Below, piece after piece: positions 24,048 through 34,927 of a DNA stretch of 64,000 nucleotides. The notes beneath the pieces were generated by a model. The model saw nothing but the letters and a program-made list of their open reading frames with translations, was not told the DNA's origin and searched no databases. The stretch's first letter is position 1. Each line of letters opens with the position of its first letter. A program made the translations under genes and the position numbers. Source of the DNA: Hyparrhenia diplandra. Taxonomy: Eukaryota > Streptophyta > Magnoliopsida > Poales > Poaceae. The stretch spans positions 496,001-560,000 of the forward strand of contig JADLZK010004543.1 of assembly GCA_015847255.1 (NCBI GenBank), in the 5' to 3' direction.

Positions 24048-24420
24048 TATATAAGAACACTCGATTTGGTACCATCTCCATCGCTAAGTAGCCTCTCTCT
24101 TTCCATAAACCCCAGGCAGCTAGCTTCTTCTTCATCGACGATGGCCGGGCGTCTACACCAACGAGGAGCTTTTGTTCACCGCGGGCGCGCCTCCACGCAC
24201 GCCCTCGAGCTCACCCACCTAGCCGAAGAAGTCGGCCGGCCAACGGTGCCTTGGCCGATTGGTGGAGAAGGCGAACTTCTACACCTTCAAGGTCGAGGCC
24301 ATCGCCGGACATCCTCGCTAAGGGGATACCGGCGCAGGCCGGGCGGAGCTCCGTGCATTCGGGCGGCGGGAACGCGGCCGGCAGCGAAGGATGAGGCCGG
24401 CGCAGGGCGAGGGCAGGCCT
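24048..24420 (+). pseudogene. Promoter-like and GC-rich reading frame inside CACTA element 1
   Basis: TATATAAG at 24049 is followed by a CT-rich leader and an ATG at 24140. The frame from 24140 runs 93 codons (MAGRLHQRGAFVHRG...) to a stop at 24420, then a GGC/GGT-rich tract. Composition is far more GC-rich than the rest of the element, consistent with a captured 5' end of a host gene. No domain was recognised, and the neighbouring frame also reads as plausible protein (VEKANFYTFKVEAIAG), suggesting a frameshift. It could instead be a degenerate element gene. Function unknown. Confidence 0.3.
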
Positions 24421-25052
24421 AGGCGGCGGCGGTGGCGGCGGAGGTGATGGCGGCGGCGGAAGGCGGGCGGCAGAGGCGATGGCGGCGGCCGCTTTCTTTT
24501 TTTTTTCGTTTTGTAAATATATTATCTAGTAATATATAATGACTCTCAAGTCATTTTTAATTCATCTCCGTTCTGTTTCTATCGTTTGTTTTACTTGTTC
24601 CTTTTTCATTCAACCCCGCGAGCTATCGGTTCCTTTTGCTTCCCCTCCCAATTCGCTATCGATTCTAATTCAACCCGGTTGTGTCAATCTTCAAATCGCT
24701 TTCGGTTCTAATTCAAACCCGCGAGTAATCTGTAGGTCCATCAAGACCACTAGCGGGAACGATTCAACCCGGTGGTGATCTAAGTCTTCACCGCTGGAAT
24801 TGGTCGAATCCGTGGAGTTTCGAAGTTTTCCAGCGCTGAACGGTTCATCCTTTGTTGCCGAGGTTCAACAACGCCGGTGGATTAAATTCGGCAGTGATAC
24901 CGGTGGTAGTGATGAGCGATTCTGTACTAGTGCACTCTGACTTCGTTGTTAATTAACGCAGCATACATTGATTTGACTGAAAAAATCCCTAATGAATTTA
25001 GTGACCGTACAAAGGTATCCCTTTCTTCAAGTAAGTTCACATGCATGCTGTA

Positions 25053-25430
25053 CCAATTGAACTAAATCTCTCAAGAGCTTTATTTTTTTTCTTGTTTTCT
25101 CTTTTGACCTATTTTTGCTACTCTTATTTGTTGTTCATCCTCTGCTCCAACTACCTGAAACGACGCCCTATGCTTGCTGGCCTTCTTGGGACAACCCAAC
25201 AACACTCAAACCCTGATAAATGTTTCAATAGTTCCTTTCGCGCCGGTAAAAATTAGTGACTCATTGTGGTTATACCATCAAGGTCATGGAGCTTGTTTGC
25301 TTGGCTTATCAGCCATCCGGTTAGCAGTACTTTCTCTCACAACATCGACCCGGCCAGTGGTACCTTTCTCTCACAACAAACCAAGATCGACCAACCCGGT
25401 GAAAAAGCATATATTCCTTTTGAGTCAACA
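25053..25430. repeat. Dispersed repeat, copy 1 (matches 52147-52416)
   Basis: From CCAATTGAACTAAATCTCTC through GGTTATACCATCAAGGTCAT this matches 52147-52400 with minor differences. An extra segment of about 124 bp (25288-25411) is absent from copy 2, after which both copies continue ATTCCTTTTGAGTCAA. The repeat family is not recognised. Confidence 0.8.
25288..25411. mobile_element. Small insertion in the dispersed repeat (MITE candidate)
   Basis: This segment is present here but missing at the matching point of the copy at 52400. It begins GGAGCTTGTTTGCTTGGCTTATC, a sequence like the ends of common grass hAT-type MITEs, and ends AAAAAGCAT. The flanking CAT may be a short duplication. It includes two TTTCTCTCACAACA motifs. 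The terminal repeats are poor, so class is uncertain. Confidence 0.4.
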
Positions 25431-25690
25431 AAAACTGATGTCCACGGGCTCCTTGCGGAGGGGCGGCAATGACGGGTGCCGCTGCAGCTCGGCGGCGCCG
25501 GTATTTGGCAGCTTATTAATCGGGCCGGGCGCCGGAAGAAGGGCGGCTTTGAGGAGCGGCGACTGCGCTGGCCCGCGTGGGAGGCTAGGGTTTGGGGACT
25601 GAAGATCAATTTGTTTGGCGTTACCCCTTCAATTTTTCTAATTAAGATCCATCGATTACAACTCCTTGTATTTATAGTCCGGGAAGACTT
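25430..25690 (-). repeat. LTR or promoter fragment (candidate)
   Basis: On the minus strand there is CTATAAATACAAGG near 25668-25681, then about 80 bases later CAAACCCTAGCC and a GC-rich stretch. This arrangement is common in LTRs of grass chromoviruses and in plant gene 5' ends. No matching second LTR or ends were located. Confidence 0.3.
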
Positions 25691-25710
25691 GCGGGTGAAG
25701 TAAATCTAAT

Positions 25711-26605
25711 TTATTTCCTATTTATTTCTATTTTATTTCCCAAATATCCATTGATTAATGACGAAGCTGATGACGTGATGATGGTGGAAGGCAATGGCGG
25801 CCGGCTGGCCTCGGCGAGGACATGCGCACGCCCTAGGGTTCCTTTTGGGCCGGCCTCCCTTGGGTTGTGATATCTCCCCACCGTTCGACGAGGCGACGCA
25901 TCCCCAGATCGCCGAACCCACCAATTGGTCGCGAGGAGCCGAGGTGACGGTGAGGGCGAGGTATGGGACCGTAGCGTAACCATAGCTGACCCATGTTGTC
26001 GTTGAAGTCGTTGACGGAGTGATCGGCGGCATGTCCCCAAGATTGTTGCATCCATCCGTTATAGATTGAATGAGCTGGGCGGGGACGAGCATGCTGACCT
26101 TTTTTGATGGTGATGGATGAGAGTCCATTGCTCTCCAGAGGGGTTTGCATTGATGGCGAGTGCGTCGAGGTATGAAAGCCAACCACAAGAGTGGTTAGAA
26201 GGATCCCACCTAGATGGAGAACATCCCGTAGCACTTTTGATAACGTCATGGTGTAGTGGCGGTGGTTGTCGAAGGAGAAGATTGTCACCAATGGTGAGAA
26301 GCTATGTGGTAGCTCCTCCATCGGCAAGGTACTTGTTGTGAATCCCGCACGGATGTCACGGTCGTTAGGAGGTGAACGCCAATCACCTTGAGTGGTGTCC
26401 AAGCCGGTGTTCCCACATGGAACTTGATGGTTCGGCGATGCCATGGAGTTTGTAGGCGGTCGACATAGCGGCCGGATCTTTGGATTGCCATGTTTGTTGC
26501 CTCCTTGTTCTTTGTGGGGTACATGTACTTGAGAAGTTCATTTGGATTAAATATTTCATACCTGATTGTTGAGGATCTGAGAGAGAGTCGACCATGCCGA
26601 TAGAT
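25711..26605 (-). pseudogene. Unrecognised minus-strand coding-like region, 3' part
   Basis: Minus-strand frames 26608-26285 (ending ...SYHIASHHW) and 26444-25833 (203 aa, with MTLSKVLRDVLHLGGILL and MGQLWLRYG) have protein-like composition but no domain I recognise. They continue in direction from the frame at 28754-27815, across the CACTA insertion. A possible splice donor, CAG followed by GTATGA, lies near 26562-26568. It may be a relic of a host gene or of an element gene. No start, stop or catalytic motif allows a better call. Confidence 0.3.
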
Positions 26606-27817
26606 CACTAGTACCTAAATCGTTTTCCGTGGCGGTCGTTTTTGGTTTTTGCGTGGCGGCACAACTCCGCCTCGTCACTAACCAAAGGTCACGGTTAATC
26701 GCGTGATTAACCGTGGCGGCTCTGATGCCCGCCACGCTTAAGCGATTTTGCGTGGCGGGCAGATTAGGATGCCCGCCACGGCCGAAAAAAAAAAAAATAA
26801 AAACCCTAGCGCGGGCCCGCCGAGCCCATCTAGGGTTGCGGGTGCCCCCGCCGCCGCCGAGCACCGCGTCGCCAAATCCACGAACCCGCGCTCCTCGCGG
26901 GCCCCTTTGCGCCGCCGGGGCCCGCCCGCCCGCGCCGCCGGCCGCTCCGCCACGCCCTCGCCGCTCGCCACGCCACACGCCGCTTCTCGCGGGTTTCGGC
27001 CGCAAGGCCACGGGGCCGTGTTCCACCTCGCGACTGCTGCGTTCCGGGCTGAAGCCTCGCCACGCAGCCTCAGACCGGCAGGCTTCCGCTGCCGGCCACG
27101 GCTGGAGAGAGTGAGATGCCGAGGATCGCGCCGCTTATCGATCCGCCGCTAATCCAGGCGCATTGACCGGACCGCGGGCGACCGAGCGCCGCTGCCGATA
27201 GCGCCGCGGATCGGCCGCTGCCGCCGGATCCGCTGGGTGGAACGGGTCGCCACCCGCCGGATCCGCTGCGGATCGAGGTCGCCGGTCGAACGTCGTGGGA
27301 GGCTACCTTATACCGCTGAGCCCGCCATGGAGAGCCTCCCGCCGGCCAGCTTGGCGCCCGGGCCCGCCATGGAGGACTCCGGGCCGTGGAGCCTCGAGGG
27401 AGAGGAGGGCCGGTTGGGGCGGCGGGATGGATGGAGCATGAGGAGAGCCGGGTTGGGGCGGATGGGATGAGAAGGGAGGAGTGGGATGCGGTTGGAATGA
27501 TGTAAAACCCTAAGTGAGGTGTGAGTATATATACGTGGCCCGATAGAAAATGGACATATAAGCTGCCCGCCACTGAAAATGGACACATTTTGCGTGGCGG
27601 GCCATTATAAGCTGCCCGCCACTGAAAATGGACACATTTTTGCGTGGCGGCACAGTAAGGTGCCCGCCACGCAAAATCAATTTACCGTGGCGGGCAAAAG
27701 ACGCCCGCCACGGAAAATAAAACTGGCACGTGGGGACATTTTTTCGGCGGGTAAAAACGCGCCCGCCACGGAAAAGATTTTCCAGTGTCTCGCAAAATCG
27801 TTTCGTTACTAGTGGAT
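26603..27817. repeat. 3-bp target-site duplication GAT of CACTA element 2
   Basis: GAT at 26603-26605 and at 27815-27817 directly flank CACTAGTACC and TTACTAGTG. Confidence 0.85.
26606..27814. mobile_element. CACTA element 2, 1.2 kb, non-autonomous
   Basis: Ends are CACTAGTACCTAAA on the left and, reverse-complemented, CACTAGTAACGAAACG on the right. Subterminal fields are dense in CCGTGGCGGGC / GCCCGCCACGG units in both directions (26620-26785 and 27565-27775), the expected binding array for a TNPA-like protein. The core, 26800-27480, is very GC-rich with overlapping open frames and could be a captured gene fragment, but nothing was identified. There is no transposase. It interrupts a minus-strand open frame (25711-28754). 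Confidence 0.88.
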
Positions 27818-28754
27818 GTGTTGCATCGTTGACCATGGTGAAGGGCAGCGGTGGAGTGGTTGCATATATTGCATTGGATATATCCCAATTTGCAAGTCCA
27901 GGATATGACAACAATTGTGGTTGTAGTGCTATTGATGCTCGGAGAAAATAATATGACAATATTTCCAGGGTTGCGAGCTGATGTACTGCAGAAGTCATTG
28001 TCATTGGAAGTTTCAAAAATTCTAGTTGGGATTCATGTGTTACCTCCCGTTTTAGTTGGCCTGTTTGGATGATCTGATTGTTATTGGTCTGAACTGGGCA
28101 TAGTGGCACAGTCGGTTGATGCGCTGTTGGTGGTCGAGGCTGGTTTGACTCCTCCTTTGTGATTTCCGTGATGCTTGCTGAGAGGGATTGCTCAGATGTG
28201 ATTGCAAAAATATTATGTGGAGCATGTCTAACCTGTTGGTACTCCATAACCGCCTTGTTGATGACCACATTGAAATCTGATTTAATTAAGATGCTGGTGA
28301 ATGTGGCGCCATCTGGACTGAGATTTACTTGCCTGGTGACCATGGATGGAGTGATGGCCTGATTTGTGAGGACGTTGATGTCTGTGACGTCTGCAATGTC
28401 CAGGATGTCGGGTCTCAGATCACTGGTGTACTCGACGTTGAGAGGCAGCTCGAAGTTGCGCATGAGACACCGTTGGAGGGTGTCCCAGTCCTCCCATGGT
28501 ATGACTTGGATCATGCAGAGGAACCAGAGAAGTACCGCTATTGCTAGGTGGGTAGCGGCATACCTCTTGTATTTGTTAGGGCCGATGTTTTGTTGTCGTA
28601 GTGCTGATGAGGGCACCTTTTTGTGCACGGATTGGCGCCGTCTGCGCTGGTGCCTCGCGTCGGTGTCACCCTTATGCTGGCTGCTGCTGGTGGGGTGCCA
28701 ATGATGCAGTTGTCGGTGAAGCTGCGATAGGATCCGCAACTTGCTTGTTGACAT
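27815..28754 (-). CDS. Unrecognised minus-strand ORF, 5' part (interrupted by CACTA element 2)
   Basis: The frame opens at 28754 and stays open to the CACTA border, about 313 codons: MSTSKLRILSQLHRQLHHWH at the start, a possible membrane segment AATHLAIAVLLWFLCMIQVI, then a polar, threonine- and asparagine-rich middle, and TMVNDATH at the border. In an empty site with a single GAT the frame would continue directly into LSAWSTLSQILNN on the far side, just before a candidate splice donor. This continuity suggests the frame was coding before insertion. No family was recognised. The length and composition would fit a non-conserved element protein as well as a host gene. Confidence 0.4.
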
Positions 28755-29580
28755 TCTCCGCCAGAGTGGATGTCCGAGGGACGTTCAGTAGGTGTAGCAG
28801 ATTGTTGTCGTCGTCGAAGGTCGGCAATTGGACGAGTGTGTTGGCATCGGGGGTCGCCGTTGACCATTTCAGCATTGGTGCCCATGAGGGCGTCATTTCC
28901 TTTGGTGATGTCGCCGATGCCGAGGATGTTTAGGTTAGCGAGTCAGTAACGACGTCGTAGCCGTTGGTGATGTCATTGGTGCCCATGGGGGCGTCGACGG
29001 CGGCCTTGGTACTCTGGTGGTAGTCGTCGGGACTGCCCTTGAAGGTGTTGTTGATGTCAAGGACGTCGGGGTTGAGATCGGCGGCGTCGGCCACGTCATT
29101 GTGTTGCTCCCCGATGGTAATGGCGTGGATGCTCCTCGATGTTCCCGATGATCGGAGATGATGTTGTTGGCGTAGGAACTTATTTGTGCAATTGTTGGAG
29201 CCACGAGATGTAGACCTAGTTGAGTAGGCTTTTCATCGAGCAGCTGGTGGACGTCCGTGGTGGCCTCTTGATCTATCTGATCTGATATGCGACAACAAGG
29301 TCGTTCTTGCGGTAGGTGTTCTCGTTGCTAGCAGCGTCGGTGATCAGGAGGGGACGGCGTCGGCGGCGCCCGGGAAGCACAGTTGTCGTCGGTGGTGCCC
29401 ATGGTAGGGCGTCATCGAGGATGTCGTCGTTGGGGAGGTAGTAGTTGTTCCCAAGTAGGGTGAGCTCGCCGCTATGCTTCATGCCGGCGAGGTAGCCTAA
29501 CAGGATGGCGTTACTAGATCGGAAGGCTGGAGCCGTACCTCGTGTTGATGTAGTCGAGACCGCAGCCTTGTCGAAGTCGC
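28755..29580 (-). other. Threonine/serine-rich minus-strand reading frames
   Basis: Several overlapping minus frames (28885-28544, 29204-28935, 29482-29273) have a similar low-complexity content rich in T, S, P, N and D, with repeated GA(T/C)GTCGTC-like codon runs. They may be further parts of the frame at 28754 joined by splicing or frameshift. No domain, signal sequence or start could be fixed. Confidence 0.25.
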
Positions 29581-29583
29581 CCC

Positions 29584-30088
29584 TCGAATCTAAGCATGTG
29601 GAGTGCCTCCATGATCATCATCTCCGGTAGGACGGGCGGCGAGCGGCCATCGAATATTGATGGTCATGGTCGGATGCCATCGGTGGTGGGAATCGTCCTA
29701 GTCTCCGGACGCATCCGGTGCGAGCCAAGCAGACGCTCCGACGGTGCCGAATTGAGAAGACGCGCCGGACGCTGGCACAAGCGCGTCCGGCGGTTCGTGG
29801 GTGAGCGTTCGGCGAGGGCCTGATTTGTAGACCTCTCTCGGACTGTGTCCCGGCGTGCACGGACGCTAACCTTGCGCTGCTCGGGCCCGAGTGTCCAGCT
29901 GCCCACGCCCGTTGTGGGGCGCTGACGGACTGCGTCCGCCGCGCCCGATTCAGTGTGTGGCGCCCCCACCGATCTGCGCCCGTGATTTTTCCTAATTCGA
30001 ACTGACTTTATTTCAATTTGCTTTTTTGAGAGTCCTGATGTTTGACAAGGCTCAACGCCGATGTCGCCCTCCACATGCTTAGATTCGA
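29584..30088. repeat. Perfect 20-bp inverted repeat, 465 bp apart
   Basis: TCGAATCTAAGCATGTGGAG at 29584-29603 recurs as its exact reverse complement at 30069-30088. The DNA between is GC-rich in its left part with no identified gene. The arms could be the ends of a small transposon, but no flanking duplication was seen. Confidence 0.85.
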
Positions 30089-30331
30089 ACATCAATTAGG
30101 AATAAAGACACTGTGGATGTCAAACATCAATTAGGTAGTTTCTCTCACAAGAAAAATCCAAAGCCAGAGAAGTGATATGTCTATCACATCTCTCAGACGC
30201 TAGCTTCTCGTCACAATTTTCTTGTATTTCGGTCTCCCTTCCATCCGATTGTTAAAGCTCACCAGACATGTTTCTTTCGGAATGAAGAGCAGGAATAATA
30301 GTTCCAACCAGAATCGGTACTTTAATTTATA

Positions 30332-31659
30332 CTAGCAAATATGCCCGTGGGTTGCAACGGGAGAATAAAGTTATTAAAGATTTAACATATTTGCTTCAAT
30401 TTGGTGCACAACTGCAGTAGCTTATTTTACATACGTGTTTTTTTTTAAGTGGTCGACAATGTTTACATATCTATTTTTATACATATAAAATTTAGAAACT
30501 ACACTTTGTCATGACCATGGCATCTATTATAAGTTAATATTGGGTAATAAGATGAATGTCCTATTGATTTGTATACTCTATACATCGACATATGAAATCT
30601 CAGTGCAATACGATCTGACGTAATATAATGACATGTACACATGCAAATTATTTAACAACTACTACTTTTTAATGTCTCCAAAAACTCCAATACTGAAACT
30701 CTGCAATGCTCCATCTAGATTCTAGCCCTCATTTCCGTCTGCACTCCAACCGAAGTCTCTGTTTAGCCTCCCTATATTTTCTCCCACCTATATTTTATAC
30801 ATAACTAGTTTTTTTCAAGTCCAGCATTATATATGTAAAGCGTTTTAGTATTATTGAATGATTATTCGTACAACATTATATCACTACCATGTCCACCATT
30901 ATATAACTTTTATCAATCATGTATTAGTCAATTTCATCAGTCATTTGCACACACAATTTAACAATCACACTGGTACGTGATTGTGTTTACAGAGTTCCAT
31001 AATCTACAGCACTTATTAAATAAATCCAAAAAATGGCCTAATAAACACATACAACATATGAACGGGCAAGCCGCAAGCTGCAGCGGGTCGTTCTTCAGTC
31101 ACCTATTAATAAACAAATAAAAAAACGGGAGCAGGAGGCCGCTCCGGCAGGCCTGCAAGTTGCGAGCTCCAACAGGGCGAACAGGAGCAGCAGGGGGCCG
31201 ACCTCCGCACGGTCGCAGCGGCGACCAAGGCTCGACGCCGATGTCGCCCACGCTGCCGTCCGCGGCCCCAGTTCCGCGTTCGAGCCATGGAGATTGGAGG
31301 GATAGGGGCCGGGAAAGGGGTCGAGGTGGTGATCGGAGGACACGGCTGGGTTCAGGGGAAACACAGAGTTGGTTTGTGGAGCTCCCTCCGCTCGTCATCC
31401 TTGGCCATGGAGCGGCCCCGTGAGCGGCGGGCGGGCCACGCACGCGTGAGCGTCGGAAGGGTTGGATATGTGATAGGAATATGTGTCAGACCCGGTCATG
31501 CGGATAGAAGGCCGACAAAAAAATTATAAACTTGATAGAGGCGGACAGAAATCGGGCTTTAGGCCTTTAGGCCAACCTGACTTTTGGCCCATGAAAGAAG
31601 ACAGGCAGAAAAAAAAGGGGTGGAGGCAGAAATTTCCTCTCTTTATTAGTAGGTATAGA
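30332..31659 (-). mobile_element. Non-autonomous Helitron with GC-rich core
   Basis: Read on the minus strand the element starts TCTATACCTACTAATAAAG at 31659 and ends with a hairpin (CCCGT, eight-base loop, ACGGG), eight bases, then CTAG at 30332. Helitrons start TC, end CTRR after a hairpin, and insert between A and T: the base before TC is A and the base after CTAG is T on this strand. No Rep/helicase gene is present. The outer parts are AT-rich; the 31100-31450 core is GC-rich with open frames on both strands (for example 31443-31099 minus), consistent with a captured host fragment. Confidence 0.8.
31099..31443 (-). pseudogene. GC-rich frame captured in the Helitron (candidate)
   Basis: A 114-codon minus frame contains ...GSVGDIGVEPWSPLRPCGGR and ends in the AT-rich part of the Helitron (...FFYLFINR). 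A sequence encoding GDIGVEP also occurs in the minus frame at 30095-29664, outside the Helitron. Helitrons in grasses often pick up exon pieces. No protein family was recognised, and the start is arbitrary because frames are open on both strands. Confidence 0.25.
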
Positions 31660-32622
31660 TATGCTCCACTAGCGGATTGACTACTGGTGTCAGAACGACG
31701 TAACCAAATAAGCCATTACTGCATGCCTGACTAAATTGATGGAATAGTTACATATACGGTGTGGTTATAAGTGCATGTGGAATCAGATTGTACCTCTCCC
31801 TGCTGCCTTGTGTAGAAGTACCTAATCCTTGTCTATATATAAAACAACAGCAAATCGAGCACAAGACAGTAGTGTTTCTGATACTCCAGATGCTCTGATG
31901 TAGTAGTGACCTATTGCTTCCTGGGGAATTATGTATAGGAATAGGAGGCATCCGGAGCACCTGCGTTACTATTCCATTTCTGTTCACCACGAGAGAAGCA
32001 TCCACTGTGTACTTCCACGCTATGACAAGAGGCACAAGATCGCCTGTACTTGCAACTCGACGCTGTGGATGGATGCGTATGTGCCCATCGCAGCGTCACG
32101 GTGGCCCCGCGTCTGGGGCAGTCGGTGGATGTGTTCTGTGGTGGATGGCTCGCCCTAGTTGAGGTTGGTCTCGAGGTGGAACGGGTCTGTATGTCTTCAC
32201 GGCCAGTTACAATTCCAGTGCATCTCGTTGTTCTGCTGCAGCAATTAACTGCATACACGACTATAGAGATATTTCAATAGTGCCGCACTAACATTTATAT
32301 AGAATTACAACTGCTAGCTGCCGGAACATCTTATTCACCATTTCGATCATGTACAGGATCATCGCTTGCCCCTCAGTTACCGAGACCTAGCTGCTACGCA
32401 AGGACTTCAACTCAAAAGACAATGTAATTTGGAGCATCCAACTTTATTCAAAAAAAAAAAAAAAATCTCTCTAAAGAAAAATCGGGGCCTGCTACAAGAA
32501 TTGAGATTTATCTAACAGAATTGTGTGGCTCCGTCTGCTAAGGTATCACGTGCTTACCTGTGTGAGGGATAGAGATGCAAACATGAAACTCGTACGTCAG
32601 CTGTAATGGTGGGAGTTTAATC
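31660..32622. other. Stretch without a supported gene
   Basis: Short frames overlap on both strands at 31914-32280 with normal base composition, but none has a recognisable domain. A run of 16 A residues at about 32450-32466, preceded by CAACTTTATTC, might mark a retroposed 3' end. Confidence 0.35.
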
Positions 32623-32627
32623 GTAGC

Positions 32628-33611
32628 TGTTAGAAAATTAGGCATTTTCATGTTTAATTTAATCCATGTAAATGACGCAAGCAAGATAAAGATGATGTCA
32701 TATATGTGCTTGACAAAACAGAATGTATTCAACATTATCATGAATATTTCTTTAGAAAACCATCAAGATATGACAAGAAATATTGTTCAAATAAAACATG
32801 TCATCATGCTGTTAACACTAACCAGAGCGACTGAGATTTTGACAATAAAATTAAGAAGTGTTTTTTTGCGAAGTCATACCCCACGGCAAAGCCGGAAGCA
32901 CCGAGAAACGACACGGTGCTTTGTTGGTGTAACCGCCCCGCCGCTCGATGCCGTGCAGAAAGGGTTGCAGTGCCGATTCCTGCGATCTCCGCCTAAGCGC
33001 AAAAGAACACACGGAAGAAGTAGCGGGTAGTCGTGCAGCGCCGCGACACTCCCCAAAAAACGTGATCGCCCGATCTCCACCCGAGCAGGTGAACTTGATG
33101 AACGGCCGCGTTTCGGAGGCCTACTCTTCCCGTACTTGTGCGCGCAAGAACAGGAATGAAGATGCCATCGAACAGCAAGAACTTTGGTTATTTTCTGAGA
33201 ACCCAGCGCACTGACTAGACGAGGAAGAGTATATATATACTCTACGCTCCTCAGAAGCCGAAACAACTCAGGAACATGAGCGGGCTGTAGACGTAACGCT
33301 AGTGGATCCAAAACTCCCGTATTCACTTTGTCAAATATTTAATGGAGATGGAAGAAACTTCCGTAACTCTTCCAATCAATATTTCTCATTACCAAAGTGG
33401 AAGACGGTACAGTAATTGATTGCTAGCTTGCTTCTCGTTGCCAGACTTTCAGCCTTCCTTGCCTTGCACATGGCCAGGCCATGCGTCCGAGGCATGTGTG
33501 TGCATGTGGCCCATTCTTGTATTATAAACAAATGATTATTATTTAATATAAATCATAGAGTTTATTATTTATTGAATATATTATATGGATTTAATCCACA
33601 ATATATCAACA
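32628..33611 (-). repeat. Left (3') LTR of the copia element
   Basis: Starts TGTTAGAAAATTAGG and ends AATATATCAACA. It contains TATATATATACTC near 33230, a possible promoter on either strand. Confidence 0.93.
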
Positions 33612-33632
33612 ATCCCCACCAAACTCTAAGAT
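33612..33632 (-). promoter_or_regulatory. Polypurine tract of the copia element
   Basis: The minus strand reads GAGTTTGGTGGGGATT directly before the 3' LTR, a standard plus-strand priming tract. Confidence 0.75.
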
Positions 33633-34149
33633 TCATAGAAAACAATCTCAAAACCATAGTTCTTTTGATATACCAGAATTTCAATGGGGACTGTTAAGTT
33701 GAACACCCATCTAGAACAAAAGCTATGCTCATTCACAACGAACAATGGACTAAACCTTGAATTGACAGTTTTGTGCGAAGTGAGTTTCACCAAAGTTCTT
33801 TTCATGGTACTTGGCTGCTACAAGCATCCTCTCTGAATGAAGCATATAAGTCACACTTCCTAGCCTTTTCATGAGTATCTAGAGATTACCCACATCTCAT
33901 AGGTTGTGACTAGCAACCAAACTCATATAGGTGTGTTCCTTATAGAATGTTCTATAGGACAACATCCCTGCTTAATAAAGCCACTTTCGGATCACATTAA
34001 GAAATTAATCAACCTACCATACAGAATTGAGAGACGGTGCATCTCCAATGAGCTGGACTTTACTCTAAGGGGTCTCTCCCTCGGTCATCCACTAGTTTGT
34101 TTCGCCATCCTAATTCACGGGATCTCCGATCACAAAGGACAGGTTACCA

Positions 34150-34927
34150 CTATGGAATGACTTTAAATGGGTCTCAAGCCCAACTCCTCGATGCACCTTC
34201 TATCACATTGTGTGATAGACCCTTAGTAAACCCGATACGCGGATTCTTAGATGTATGGACATAGTCCAATGAAATTACTCCGGAGTTTCTCAATTTTCTG
34301 ACAGACTTCAGACGCCTTTTTTACATGCCTTGTGGACTTCATGTTATCCCTAGAACTGTTCACCTTTGTTATCATAGTTTGGTTATCACAGTGCATAGAG
34401 ATAGCCGGTATAGGTTTTTCAACAACCGGTAAATCCATAAGAAGTTCACGAAGCCACTCAGCTTCAGCGCCAGCGGTATCCAATGCTGTCAGTTCTGCTT
34501 CCATTGTAGACTTCGTTAAGATAGTCTGCTTGCAAGACTTCCAGGAAACAGCGCCACCTCCAAGCAGGAACGCGTATCCGCTTGTGGCGCATGACTCATC
34601 GACATCGAGAAATCCAATTAGCATCACAAGTACCCTCGGATACCCAGTAAAGTGAATGCCATAGCTCATTGTACCTTTTAGAAAGCGTAGTACTCTCTCA
34701 AGAGCACTCCAGTGAGTATCTCCCGGATTTGACACAAACCGGCTTAGTTTGCTCACAGCAAACGAGATATCAGGCCTCATAGCACTAGCTAGATACATAA
34801 GTGAACCAATTATTTGAGAGTATCTCAATTGATCTCTTGAAATTCTTCGATTCTTCCTCAATATTACACTTGGGTCATGAGGAGTTGGAGCAGGTGCACA
34901 ATCACTGTACCCAAAACGGCTTAGCAC
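34150..34927 (-). pseudogene. Copia RNase H domain
   Basis: The minus frame 34927-34247 carries the end of reverse transcriptase (MLSRFGYSDCAPAPTP, RYSQIIGSLMYLASAMRPDI, RFVSNPGDTHWSALERVLRF) and the RNase H part with GYAFLLGGGAVSWKSCKQT, KSTMEAELTALDTAGAEAEW and the CDNQTMITKV motif. The canonical 'YTKGL' type tail can be read shortly after a frameshift down to about 34150. RNase H removes the RNA strand during reverse transcription. A short deletion in the DANW region (LIGFLDVDESCATSG) suggests the first catalytic aspartate region is damaged. Confidence 0.88.

Larger units (their letters stand above)
17029..24932. mobile_element. CACTA element 1, 7.9 kb, non-autonomous
   Basis: The left end is CACTACTACGTAATTG and the right end, reverse-complemented, is CACTAGTACAGAATCG; both then carry fields of short ACCGG / CGGTAGTGAT / GGCAGTGAT motifs (17040-17600 left, 24590-24932 right). 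Such subterminal repeats bind the element's TNPA-like protein. No TNPD-type transposase was recognised. Further islands of the same motifs lie inside at 21780-21920 and 23190-23470, so the element may be composite or contain a second decayed CACTA. The interior has a three-unit tandem array (18953-20395) and a promoter-like GC-rich segment (24048-24420). Confidence 0.8.
17026..24935. repeat. 3-bp target-site duplication CAC of CACTA element 1
   Basis: CAC precedes CACTACTACG at 17026-17028 and follows ACTAGTG at 24933-24935. Three-base duplications are the rule for CACTA elements. CAC is short, so this supports the ends only together with the terminal repeats. Confidence 0.75.

Noticed and set aside
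26713..27588. ORFs up to 172 codons within CACTA element 2
   Set aside because: All frames are open because of extreme GC content; alanine, arginine and proline dominate, and no domain is recognisable.
31099..31529. Two or three long frames in the Helitron core as a true gene
   Set aside because: Frames on both strands are equally open, with no start context; reported only as a possible captured fragment.
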